From assembly GCA_938091985.1 (NCBI GenBank), contig CALKOE010000155.1, forward strand, positions 1-12,556: a stretch of DNA of 12,556 nucleotides, read 5' to 3'. The notes beneath the pieces are model-generated. The model saw only the letters and a list, made by a program, of their open reading frames with translations. It did not search any database and was not told the DNA's origin. Positions within the stretch are counted from its first letter, which is position 1. Each line of letters opens with the position of its first letter. This DNA comes from an uncultured Acidimicrobiales bacterium. Its GTDB lineage: Bacteria > Actinomycetota > Acidimicrobiia > Acidimicrobiales > Aldehydirespiratoraceae. Positions 1 through 6,374 of the stretch are shown one piece after another. A program made the position numbers and the translations under genes.

Positions 1-602
1 AACCCCCGCCACCGCCGGTTGCCGCGGTGCCGCCGCTTCCGAGCACGCCAGCTTCCGCGCCGGAGCCAGTGGAGACGCCTTCGGCTTCTCCGTTGTTGTC
101 GCTTCGCCCCGAATCTCCTCGAGAGGTTGTAGGCCTCGCCGAGGAGCACCTCGGGGTCGACAAGAACACTGTGGTCACCCGGGCCAATGAGTTGCTCGGT
201 CCGGCCGACGGCTCACGCACGCCCGACGAGCTTGCCCGCTTGTGGCATTCGTTGGTCGAGGAGTTCGATTCGTTGGCGATGCCGCCGGCGCCTCCCATCG
301 CGGCGGTGCCTGATCTGCCGCCCGAGCCCGAGCCGGCCCCGTTCATCGACGAACCGCCGCCGCCGACCGACGACATGGCGCCGCCGGATGACATGGCACC
401 GCCCCACGACCCAGCGCCGGCGGGCGATGCGACGCCGCCTGCGCCCGAGGCCTCCAATGACGAGGCCGGCGGGATGGCGCCCGAAGACATCGACCTCGAC
501 GACCTCGTCGACGCGCCTGCCCACACCGAACAGATCATCGAAAAGGTGACCGAGGCTTTCCCCGGCGCCGAACTCCATATCCCTGAGGAGCCAGCGGAAT
601 GA
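1..602 (+). CDS. dnaX: DNA polymerase III subunit gamma/tau, C-terminal part (partial)
   Basis: The reading frame is open from the left edge (first full codon at base 3), so only the C-terminal part, about 200 residues, is present and the start lies outside. What is visible is not the AAA+ ATPase core. It is a Pro/Ala/Glu-rich linker, a short helical block (around the residues PREVVGLAEEHLG to WHSLVEEFDSL), a second proline-rich acidic linker containing a tandem DDMAPP repeat, and an acidic C-terminal helix ending in a Pro-Glu-Glu-Pro-Ala-Glu tail. The call rests mainly on position: it directly precedes ybaB and recR, the widely conserved dnaX-ybaB-recR order, and its TGA overlaps the ybaB ATG (ATGA). 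Gamma/tau is the clamp-loader ATPase that ties the loader to the replicative polymerase. The tail alone has no diagnostic motif, so another Pro/Ala-rich protein cannot be excluded. Confidence 0.72.
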   Translation, partial: PPPPPVAAVPPLPSTPASAPEPVETPSASPLLSLRPESPREVVGLAEEHLGVDKNTVVTRANELLGPADGSRTPDELARLWHSLVEEFDSLAMPPAPPIAAVPDLPPEPEPAPFIDEPPPPTDDMAPPDDMAPPHDPAPAGDATPPAPEASNDEAGGMAPEDIDLDDLVDAPAHTEQIIEKVTEAFPGAELHIPEEPAE

Positions 603-964
603 CCGATACACCAGACGACAACCCCCTCGGCGGCGGCATGCCTGACCTGGGCGGGCTGCTCGAATCCGCCCAGCAGATGATGGCCAGCGCGCAGGCGGCC
701 GCATCCCAGATCGTGGAGGGCGTTGCCGGAGGCGGTCTCGTGAAGGTGCAGGTCGACGGCCACTTCGACTTCCACTCGATCTCGATCGACCCGTCTGCGG
801 TCGACCCCGACGACATCCAGTTGCTCGAAGATCTCGTACTGGCCGCCCTGCGCGATGCTTCGACCCAACTGCAGTCCGGCCAGCAGGGCGCGATGGGCGG
901 AATCGATCTCGGCGGGCTCGATCTCGGTGGGCTGGGCGGGATGCTCGGCGGCGGGGATCAGTGA
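599..964 (+). CDS. ybaB: YbaB/EbfC family nucleoid-associated protein
   Basis: A 121-residue protein of the YbaB/EbfC family, small dimeric DNA-binding proteins associated with the nucleoid. It shows the family pattern: an N-terminal helix rich in Gln, Met and Ala (about residues 19-40), a beta segment [21 protein letters not shown] (split here around residues 48-68), and a C-terminal helix ([16 protein letters not shown], about 72-87). The last 25 residues are a Gly/Leu/Asp low-complexity tail with the repeat [12 protein letters not shown], which is longer than in the textbook proteins. The ATG at 599 overlaps the upstream stop (ATGA) and has a GAGGAG ribosome-binding site at 585-590, eight bases upstream. 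Its stop overlaps the recR GTG. It sits between dnaX and recR, as in many bacteria, and is probably cotranscribed and translationally coupled with both. Confidence 0.93.
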   Translation: MTDTPDDNPLGGGMPDLGGLLESAQQMMASAQAAASQIVEGVAGGGLVKVQVDGHFDFHSISIDPSAVDPDDIQLLEDLVLAALRDASTQLQSGQQGAMGGIDLGGLDLGGLGGMLGGGDQ

Positions 965-1584
965 GCTACTCGGCCACCGTTCAGGAACTGATCGACCAGC
1001 TGGGGAGGCTTCCGGGCATCGGCCCGAAGTCGGCGCAGCGAGTGGCCTTCTATCTCCTCAAGGCTCCGGCAGAGGAAGCGAATCGTCTCGCCCGAGCGAT
1101 CGTCGATGCGAAGGAGCGCGTGTCGTTCTGTGAACGTTGCTTCAACCTCTCGGAGGGCGGTGACGAGTGCGCGATCTGTCGCGATCCACGCCGTGAGCCG
1201 CGCATGGTGTGTGTGGTCGAAGACAGCCAAGACATCGTGGCGATCGAGCGGACCCAGGAATTCCGGGGTCGCTATCACGTGCTCCAGGGGGCCTTCAGCC
1301 CGATCGACGGTGTCGGTGTCGAGCAGCTCCGTGTGAAGGAGTTGATGACCCGCGTGGGCGAGGAAGACATCGAGGAGGTCATCGTCGCCACGAATCCCAA
1401 CCTCGAGGGCGAGGCGACGGCATCGCTTCTCGTGAAGTATCTGAAGCCGATGGGCGTGAAGGTGACAAGGATCGCGAGCGGGCTTCCCGTTGGCGGCGAT
1501 CTCGAATATGCCGATGAGCTCACCCTTGGCCGTGCCCTCGAAGGCCGCCAGGTGCTCGACGCCGGGACCGCCCCCGGGGCCTGA
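961..1584 (+). CDS. recR: Recombination mediator RecR
   Basis: A 207-residue RecR, close to the usual length of about 200. RecR works with RecF and RecO to load RecA onto gapped, SSB-coated DNA. The order of elements is canonical: a helix-hairpin-helix ([14 protein letters not shown], residues 14-27), a four-cysteine zinc finger (C57, C60, C70, C73; the loop between the pairs is nine residues), and a TOPRIM domain from about residue 78 ([10 protein letters not shown]) through the [11 protein letters not shown] segment, then the C-terminal [18 protein letters not shown] region. The GTG start at 961 overlaps the ybaB stop (GTGA), which favours translational coupling. It is the last gene of the dnaX operon. 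A 7-base tandem repeat (CCTGACG twice, 1580-1593) spans its stop codon, and a long hairpin follows. Confidence 0.97.
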   Translation: MSYSATVQELIDQLGRLPGIGPKSAQRVAFYLLKAPAEEANRLARAIVDAKERVSFCERCFNLSEGGDECAICRDPRREPRMVCVVEDSQDIVAIERTQEFRGRYHVLQGAFSPIDGVGVEQLRVKELMTRVGEEDIEEVIVATNPNLEGEATASLLVKYLKPMGVKVTRIASGLPVGGDLEYADELTLGRALEGRQVLDAGTAPGA

Positions 1585-1601
1585 CGCCTGACGGAAAAAT
1601 G

Positions 1602-1675
1602 ATCGAGGCGCCGTCTCGTGCCTGCCGGGCGCGGGCGGTATGGATTGACCGGCAGATCCGAGACGACGCCTCGAT
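1602..1675. terminator. Long imperfect hairpin, likely transcription terminator (minus strand favoured)
   Basis: Arms 1602-1628 and 1649-1675 pair over 27 positions. The outer 9 bp (ATCGAGGCG with CGCCTCGAT) are perfect, followed by a CCGTCTCG/CGAGACGA block with one mismatch and an inner perfect 7-bp block CTGCCGG/CCGGCAG; the loop is about 20 bases. Read on the minus strand, the stem is followed after two bases by five U residues (complement of A1595-A1599), the shape of an intrinsic terminator for leftward transcripts from the gene ending at 1865. On the plus strand, only a short UUU follows, so termination after recR would be weaker. It lies between convergent genes, which suits a shared terminator. 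Confidence 0.65.
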
Positions 1676-1707
1676 TTCCGCGGGATCAGGGGGGAGGATG
1701 GGTTGGC

Positions 1708-1807
1708 ATCCAATTCCTGTTTCCGTGTTGCGGTTACTTTACGATATTGACATCAAGATGACAAGCATTTTCTCAACATTTCTTTTCGTCATCCACGACA
1801 TGCATCC
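1708..1807. other. A+T-rich intergenic patch with a candidate −10 element
   Basis: About 40% G+C by hand count of these 100 bases, against roughly two-thirds in the surrounding genes. It holds a TACGAT hexamer at 1740-1745 (the same hexamer as the −10 proposed for the epimerase gene), a TTGACA at 1747-1752, and a 23-codon open frame from ATG 1758 to TGA 1829 with a hydrophobic N-terminal half. No convincing −35 or Shine-Dalgarno was found. It could be a promoter, a small RNA locus, or simply unselected sequence. The rest of the 1585-1864 spacer holds the long hairpin and two short, mutually exclusive hairpins near the end of the minus-strand gene (1828-1860 and 1848-1867). Confidence 0.3.
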
Positions 1808-1864
1808 GACGTATTGGCGCGCAGGCTGACGCCGGGGCTCCGGATCATGAGACTGGCGTCTGTC

Positions 1865-2488
1865 TCAGGCTGATTTGCGCTGCTCGGCGATTTCGTCGCT
1901 GGCGTCGTCGGCCCACGGAACATCGCTGTTCGGGTCCTCCACAGTGAGCGCCAGTTCGGCGCTCTGGCTGACACCGACACGCGAGACCGATGCCTGGATG
2001 TCGGTCATGGCGGCTTGGAGCCGGTCGTGGACGTCGCGCTCAGCGGCGAGCAGGCGGTCGAGGCGCTGTTGCGCTTCGTTGATCACCTGGGTCGAACGGT
2101 CGCGGGCGTTCTTCTCGGCGGTCGCGAGGATCTCTTCGACCTGGGTGCTGGCTGCTTCGACGAGCTCGGCGGAGGCCTTCTCGCCCTCGGCGATTCGCTT
2201 CGCAGCGACCGCTGCCGCGTCGTCGGCGATTCGTGTGGCGTCGGCTTCTGCCGCGCCGCGGATCGCGTCGCCGTCCTTGGTCGCCGGGGCGACGAGTTCT
2301 TCGCCGGACTTGACCGCCTGTTCGAGCACGGCGCCGACCGATTCGGAGACGCTCTTCACGCCCCCGCGTTCGAGCGCCCGCATCCGTTCGGCTGCCTTGC
2401 GCAGCAGCTCTCGCACCGCGTCGGGTTCGAACCCTCCGTCGGTGCTGTCGAACTCGGCACGTTCGAGGTCCTCAGGCGTTACATCCAC
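1865..2488 (-). CDS. DivIVA-like coiled-coil protein
   Basis: A 207-residue, highly charged, largely alpha-helical protein. The N-terminal segment (residues about 3-40: TPEDLERAEF, then GGFEPDAVRELLRKAAERM) resembles the DivIVA membrane-curvature/polar-growth domain, in which a short N-terminal motif is followed by a coiled coil. Residues about 45-165 are an Ala/Glu/Arg-rich coiled coil with DivIVA/ATP-synthase-b-like periodicity. The tail (about 182-207) is acidic and ends in basic residues. There is no signal peptide or membrane span. The GTG at 2488 is preferred: the open frame runs further upstream only by reading across the shared control region and into the opposite gene, and a CAGACT hexamer stands six bases before this GTG. 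A role in cell-wall growth or division is inference; the function is unassigned. It is divergent from the epimerase gene. Confidence 0.75.
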   Translation of the reverse strand: MDVTPEDLERAEFDSTDGGFEPDAVRELLRKAAERMRALERGGVKSVSESVGAVLEQAVKSGEELVAPATKDGDAIRGAAEADATRIADDAAAVAAKRIAEGEKASAELVEAASTQVEEILATAEKNARDRSTQVINEAQQRLDRLLAAERDVHDRLQAAMTDIQASVSRVGVSQSAELALTVEDPNSDVPWADDASDEIAEQRKSA

Positions 2489-2494
2489 ACTGCG

Positions 2495-2500
2495 AGTCTG
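2495..2500 (-). promoter_or_regulatory. Candidate −10 element (CAGACT) for the DivIVA-like gene, leaderless
   Basis: On the minus strand CAGACT ends six bases before the GTG start at 2488, the spacing expected if transcription begins at the start codon. There is no Shine-Dalgarno in the gap. It overlaps the left arm of the 12-bp inverted repeat at 2497-2529. No clear −35 is visible. Confidence 0.4.
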
Positions 2501-2529
2501 CCACCACCCGCTGCGTCGGTGGTGGCAGA
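2497..2529. promoter_or_regulatory. Perfect 12-bp inverted repeat in divergent control region (possible operator)
   Basis: TCTGCCACCACC at 2497-2508 is the exact reverse complement of GGTGGTGGCAGA at 2518-2529, with a 9-base spacer. It lies between the start codons of two divergent genes (2488 and 2601) and overlaps the proposed −10 of the minus-strand gene, a position suited to a repressor site. It could instead fold as RNA. No regulator is identified. Confidence 0.5.
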
Positions 2530-2557
2530 GGACCACGGAACGTGATTGTGGTGGTCC
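2530..2557. promoter_or_regulatory. Second, 7-bp inverted repeat in the same control region
   Basis: GGACCAC at 2530-2536 matches GTGGTCC at 2551-2557 in reverse complement, with 14 bases between. It starts at the base after the 12-bp repeat ends. Half-sites of both repeats share a GGTGG/CCACC core, so they may be binding sites of one dimeric regulator; that is inference. Confidence 0.35.
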
Positions 2558-2588
2558 GCTCCGTTGGCCGCGCCGCGCTGTGAGGCCA

Positions 2589-2594
2589 TACGAT
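2589..2594 (+). promoter_or_regulatory. Candidate −10 element (TACGAT) for methylmalonyl-CoA epimerase, leaderless
   Basis: TACGAT fits the actinobacterial TANNNT −10 pattern and ends six bases before the ATG at 2601, so the transcript would begin at or next to the start codon. A TTGGCC 19 bases upstream (2564-2569) is a possible −35. No Shine-Dalgarno is visible before this ATG. Confidence 0.5.
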
Positions 2595-2600
2595 CGCGCG

Positions 2601-3002
2601 ATGCAGCTCACCGAAATCGACCACATCGCCATCGCCGTCCGTGATCTCGAAGCCGCGATCGCGTACTACGGGGAAGCCTTCGGCGCTGAGGTGCACCACC
2701 GCGAGATCGTCGATTCCGATGGTGTCGAGGAGGCGCTCATCAAGGTCGCCGACAGCTACATCCAGTTGACGGCCGCAACCACCGACGAGTCGCCGATCGC
2801 CAAGTACCTCGAGAAGCGCGGCGAGGGCCTGCACCACGTCGGGTACCGCGTCGACGACTGCGCCGCCGCCCTGGCCCAGATGGTCGCAGCCGGCGCGACC
2901 CCGATCGACAAGGCGCCCCGACCCGGTTCCCGCGGCACCACCGTCGCCTTCGTGCACCCCAAGGGCAGCTTCGGCACCCTCATCGAACTCGTCCAGGAGT
3001 AG
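2601..3002 (+). CDS. mce: Methylmalonyl-CoA epimerase
   Basis: A 133-residue protein of the VOC (glyoxalase/bleomycin-resistance) superfamily, the normal size for methylmalonyl-CoA epimerase. The enzyme interconverts (R)- and (S)-methylmalonyl-CoA between propionyl-CoA carboxylase and methylmalonyl-CoA mutase. Two beta-alpha-beta-beta-beta units are visible: DHIAIAVRDLEAAIAYYGEAFG (from residue 7, split by its helix) and GLHHVGYRVDD (from residue 76). Probable metal ligands are H8, Q55, H78 or H79, and E129. The open frame continues far upstream, but the ATG at 2601 matches the family start and has a −10 hexamer in leaderless position; the upstream part is antisense to the DivIVA-like gene. 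No mutase or carboxylase gene is in the window. It converges on the helicase gene with 33 bases between. Confidence 0.92.
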   Translation: MQLTEIDHIAIAVRDLEAAIAYYGEAFGAEVHHREIVDSDGVEEALIKVADSYIQLTAATTDESPIAKYLEKRGEGLHHVGYRVDDCAAALAQMVAAGATPIDKAPRPGSRGTTVAFVHPKGSFGTLIELVQE

Positions 3003-3035
3003 CCATACCTTCTGGGGCCAGACACCCGTACTTTC

Positions 3036-5375
3036 TCAGATGGTGATGACGCCGGTGGGGGTCAAGATGGTGGCGGCGAGAGCGATCTCACCGCGGGCGA
3101 CCTCGACGGGAACCGCATGTTCGGCCAGCCGGCTGGCGATCGCCGGGTCGGGATGCGACAGGTCGAGCGACATCAGCTCACAACCGGCCGCCGCCGAGCT
3201 GGCCGGGGTGAGCCCGGGCCACTCGATGAGAAACGGCAGCACCCCGTCGCCTTCGTGTGGGGGCATCGTCAATCGCCAGTGAAGGACCTGCCCCTGCGGC
3301 GTGGTCCGTTGCATGGCGAACGCGTCGCCGGGGTCGACACCTCGCGCTCGGGCCCATTCGATCCACAGGTCGAGGTGGGGAACTCCAGCCGCCCAGGTGA
3401 CGAGGGCGGGTCCGTCGAGATCGTCGATGCCGAACGGTCGCGGCCCGGGCGGCTCACCCTGTGCGGGGTCGGGACCGATCACTTCGAGATAGGTCGAGCC
3501 GCCGAGTGCGAGCAACACATTGCGAGAACCCATTCCGTCGTGGCTCCCGCCGACCGTGGGCTCCACACCCCACTCGTCGCGGATCTTCGCCACAGTGCGG
3601 TCGAGGTCGGGCGTGGCGTAGACGAGATGATCGATCGTCGCCTCGAGCCGAGCGGCCCGGTTGATCGTCGGGTCCTTCGGCCGGCCTCCGAGATCCACCG
3701 CCACCAGTCCTCGGACATCGGCCATCGTGTCGTGGCGCGACAGCTTTGCCTGGCGTCCGTCGGCCAGAAGGAACCGGCCGCGTATGCCCGGCTTGGCTCG
3801 AGCCACACGGTCGGGAAACCCGACCGCCAACGCCGCACCGATGTCGCGCCCATCGACCGCGGTCTCGCTGATTCCCTGACGACGGGCCAGATCGTGGGCG
3901 CGGTCGCGCACCTGGCGCAGCGCTCGACCGTCGGCATCGGGGTGATGACGATTGCGGTCGAGCACGAGCATGAGTCGCTCTTCGAGGTCAGCCGGCAGGT
4001 CGGCGGGGCTCCCTCGCAGCACGTCGCGGTCCTCGAGTAGCGCGGTGAGGAGGCAGGAGAGCCACGGGTGGCGCGACTCCACGACCATGCGAGCGAGACG
4101 GGGATGAGCGGGGACACGCGCCATCCAAAGGCCTCGCTCGGTCGGCACGCCGTCGGCATCGAGGGCACCCAGGCGGCGCAGAAGATCGACTCCGTCGGCC
4201 CAACTCTGAGCCGGCGGCTGGTCGAGGAAGGGAACGTCGGCAGGGTCGGTGATGCCGCGTTGGGCAAGGTCGAGGATGAGGTCTGACAGCTCGACCTCGG
4301 CGATCGCTGGCGGGAGAAAGGCCGGCCGACTCCCGTGTTCGACCTTCGACCAGAGCCGAATCGCGATGCCCGGCCCCGTGCGGCCCGCCCGCCCGGCTCG
4401 CTGCTCGGATGAAGCCCGCGAGGTGCTGACGGTGTGAAGCGCGGTCATCCCGGTTCGACTGTCGTGGCGGGGGACTCGGGCAAGGCCGCTGTCGACCACC
4501 GAACCGATGCCTTCGACAGTGAGGCTTGTCTCCGCGAGGTCAGTGGCCAGCACCACGCGCCGCATGGCTCGCGGCACCAGCGCAGCGTCTTGCTCGGCGG
4601 AGGGCAGCGAGCCATGGAGCGGCATGACTGCGGGGCCGTCGACTCCGAGATGGCTCGACAGTTCGCGCTCGACCCCCCGGATCTCACCAACTCCCGGCAG
4701 GAAGACCAGCACGTCGTCGTGACCACGCAGGGCCTCGTCGACGGCGCGCACCACTGCAGGCACGAGCGGGTCTCGGCGTTTTCGGGGCCGCCACTTCACC
4801 TCGATCGGGTGGGTCCGCCCTGCCGACGAAATGACCGGTGCCGGTTCGCCGGTGCCGAGCAGCGCAGCCACGGCGTCGCCGTCGATCGTGGCCGACATGA
4901 CGAGCAGTCGCGCGGCGAGGTCGTGGTGGCGGCGCGAATGCAGCGCGAGCGCGAGTCCGGTGTCGCCCGGCAGTGAGCGTTCGTGGAACTCGTCGAAGAT
5001 CACGAGGCCGGTGCCATGCAGCGCAGGGTCGTTGACCAAACGGGCGGTGAGCACTCCTTCGGTGACCACTTCGATGCGAGTGGAGGGGCCGATGCGTCGA
5101 TCGTCGCGTGTGACCCAGCCGACGGTGTCGCCCGGCTCCTCGCCGAGCATGCGGGCCATTCGCCGAGCCGCCGCCCGAGCGGCAACCCGGCGGGGCTCGA
5201 GCAGCACGATCTTGTCAGTGCCGAGCCATGGCTCATCGAGCAACCGGAGCGGCACCACGGTGGTCTTGCCCGCGCCGGGCTCCGCTTGGACCACAGCGTG
5301 GCCATCGGCCGCGAGCGCGTGTCGCAACTCGTCGATCACGTCTTCGATCGGGAGGTCGGTCAACGGCAGCGGCAC
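3036..5375 (-). CDS. hrpB: HrpB-type DExH helicase fused to a C-terminal glyoxalase-like (VOC) domain
   Basis: A 779-residue protein. The first 575 or so residues are an HrpB-family DExH-box ATP-dependent helicase: Walker A AEPGAGKTT (31-39), DEFH box (128-131), SAT motif (161-163), motif VI QRAGRAGR (325-332), then helicase-associated helical domains (about 360-500) and the GRFLLADGRQAKL segment (533-545) that in HrpB precedes the family-specific C-terminal domain. That domain is absent. From about residue 580 (TIDHLVYATPDLD) to the end the sequence is instead a complete Glyoxalase_3-like VOC domain of about 200 residues (GMGSRNVLLALGG, TYLEVIGPDP). No start codon lies just before the VOC part, so it is translated as one chain unless the assembly is chimeric. 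GTG 5375 is chosen over the longer frame because the family begins here and CAGAAT stands six bases upstream. The substrates of both halves are unknown. Confidence 0.88.
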   Translation of the reverse strand: MPLPLTDLPIEDVIDELRHALAADGHAVVQAEPGAGKTTVVPLRLLDEPWLGTDKIVLLEPRRVAARAAARRMARMLGEEPGDTVGWVTRDDRRIGPSTRIEVVTEGVLTARLVNDPALHGTGLVIFDEFHERSLPGDTGLALALHSRRHHDLAARLLVMSATIDGDAVAALLGTGEPAPVISSAGRTHPIEVKWRPRKRRDPLVPAVVRAVDEALRGHDDVLVFLPGVGEIRGVERELSSHLGVDGPAVMPLHGSLPSAEQDAALVPRAMRRVVLATDLAETSLTVEGIGSVVDSGLARVPRHDSRTGMTALHTVSTSRASSEQRAGRAGRTGPGIAIRLWSKVEHGSRPAFLPPAIAEVELSDLILDLAQRGITDPADVPFLDQPPAQSWADGVDLLRRLGALDADGVPTERGLWMARVPAHPRLARMVVESRHPWLSCLLTALLEDRDVLRGSPADLPADLEERLMLVLDRNRHHPDADGRALRQVRDRAHDLARRQGISETAVDGRDIGAALAVGFPDRVARAKPGIRGRFLLADGRQAKLSRHDTMADVRGLVAVDLGGRPKDPTINRAARLEATIDHLVYATPDLDRTVAKIRDEWGVEPTVGGSHDGMGSRNVLLALGGSTYLEVIGPDPAQGEPPGPRPFGIDDLDGPALVTWAAGVPHLDLWIEWARARGVDPGDAFAMQRTTPQGQVLHWRLTMPPHEGDGVLPFLIEWPGLTPASSAAAGCELMSLDLSHPDPAIASRLAEHAVPVEVARGEIALAATILTPTGVITI

Positions 5376-5381
5376 GGCTGC

Positions 5382-5387
5382 ATTCTG
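5382..5387 (-). promoter_or_regulatory. Candidate −10 element (CAGAAT) for the helicase-VOC gene, leaderless
   Basis: On the minus strand CAGAAT ends six bases before the GTG at 5375. It fits YANNNT, not the stricter TANNNT. It helps decide the start: the frame is open 69 codons further upstream, but those codons are Pro/Arg-rich, lack family similarity and run into the divergent exonuclease gene. Confidence 0.35.
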
Positions 5388-5497
5388 GCCCGTCGGCGGC
5401 GCGGGCGTGCGGGGCGCGAGTGTGCGAGGCTCCGGCCGTGGAGGCCACCCGACCGGGGTGAGGACAACATGCTGGGGAACGACATGGGTGAGCAGCG

Positions 5498-6373
5498 ATG
5501 AAGGTTCATCTGGTCGACGGCACCTATGAGCTCTTCCGGTTTCACTATGCGCCTTCGAACAAGGAACCTCGCACCGGCGCACAACGCGGGGTGCTCAACA
5601 CCGTGCTCGACCTCGTCGCCGGTGGCGCGACCCACATCGGTATCGCGACCGACCAGGTCATCGAGTCGTTTCGCAACGACCTCTACGACGGCTACAAGGA
5701 CGGCGGCGACATCGATCCGGATCTGTTCGCCCAGTTCCTCGAGGTCGAGGATCTGCTCGAACTCGCGGGGTTCACGGTGTGGCCCCAGGTCACCCACGAG
5801 GCTGATGACGGCATGGCCGCAGGCGCAGCCATGACGGCCGCCGATCCTCGCGTGGAGCAGGTCATCATCTGCACGCCAGACAAGGACCTGGCTCAGTGCG
5901 TCACCCCCGACGGGCGAGTGGTGCAACTCGACCGTCGACAGCAGATCACCTACGACCGTGCGGGCGTGATCGAGAAGTTCGGCGTGCCACCCGAGTCGAT
6001 CCCCGACTATCTCGGCGTGGTCGGCGACACCGCCGATGGGTTTCCGGGCCTGCAGGGTTGGGGAGCGAAATCGGCAGCGAAGGTCCTCACTCGATTCGGT
6101 CATATCGATCAGGTGCCGTTCGACATCGCCGAGTGGGACGGTGTCGACGTTCGCGGCGCGGCGAAGCTCGCTGCGACGTTGCGCGACCACTTCGAAGACG
6201 CCCTGCTGTTTCGCCGGATCGCCACCGTCGATCTCGATGCCCCGGTCAGTGCGTCGGTGGACGACATGGTGTGGAAGGGTCCGAGCGCCGGTTTCGACGA
6301 ACGTTGCGCCGAGATCGGTGCCGAGCGGGTCGCGAAGCGGGCCCACGAACTCTTCTGGAACTACAAGGGCTGA
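5498..6373 (+). CDS. Stand-alone 5'-3' exonuclease / flap endonuclease (PolA N-domain-like)
   Basis: A 291-residue protein equal to the 5'-nuclease domain of DNA polymerase I without the polymerase. Such enzymes remove 5' flaps or RNA primers. Acidic metal-binding residues sit where expected: D7 (VDGTYELF), D52, the E101-x-D103-D104 cluster (HEADDGMA), D128 and D130 (TPDKDL), and D177/D180 in GVVGDTADGFPG, followed by the helix-hairpin-helix (LQGWGAKSAA, 185-194). The segment FRNDLYDGYKDGG (58-70) keeps the Tyr-Lys but has Gly/Asp where many PolA domains have an arginine just after it. The ATG has only a weak GGTGAG (5487-5492) as ribosome-binding site. Its stop is one base before the next ATG, so it is cotranscribed with the HD-domain gene. 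Whether it processes Okazaki fragments or acts in repair cannot be told. Confidence 0.9.
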   Translation: MKVHLVDGTYELFRFHYAPSNKEPRTGAQRGVLNTVLDLVAGGATHIGIATDQVIESFRNDLYDGYKDGGDIDPDLFAQFLEVEDLLELAGFTVWPQVTHEADDGMAAGAAMTAADPRVEQVIICTPDKDLAQCVTPDGRVVQLDRRQQITYDRAGVIEKFGVPPESIPDYLGVVGDTADGFPGLQGWGAKSAAKVLTRFGHIDQVPFDIAEWDGVDVRGAAKLAATLRDHFEDALLFRRIATVDLDAPVSASVDDMVWKGPSAGFDERCAEIGAERVAKRAHELFWNYKG

Positions 6374-6374
6374 C

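Noticed and set aside
958..1713. A 251-codon minus-strand frame opposite recR
   Set aside because: Its composition is that of a shadow frame, it runs through the long hairpin, and recR on the other strand has a full set of conserved motifs.
1585..1864. SRP (4.5S) RNA gene, looked for because ffs often neighbours dnaX/recR
   Set aside because: The hairpin lacks the GGAA tetraloop and the asymmetric internal loop that define the SRP54-binding helix.
2015..2545. Long plus-strand frames opposite the DivIVA-like gene
   Set aside because: The minus-strand product has the coherent charged coiled-coil pattern and a DivIVA-like N terminus. The plus-strand translation has no family resemblance and crosses the control region.
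3003..3035. Terminator between the convergent epimerase and helicase genes
   Set aside because: The only palindrome, TCTGGGGCCAGA (3011-3022), would leave a two-base loop and has no U-tract, so it is not a convincing hairpin.
4434..5529. Several plus-strand frames opposite the helicase (for example 4434-4976 and 4831-5529)
   Set aside because: They lie fully within the helicase coding region, which has all expected motifs, and their translations are Ser/Arg-rich shadows.
5376..5582. N-terminal extension of the helicase frame by 69 codons
   Set aside because: The extra residues are Pro/Arg-rich, overlap the divergent exonuclease start by 85 bases and lack family similarity; GTG 5375 matches the family start and has a −10 hexamer.
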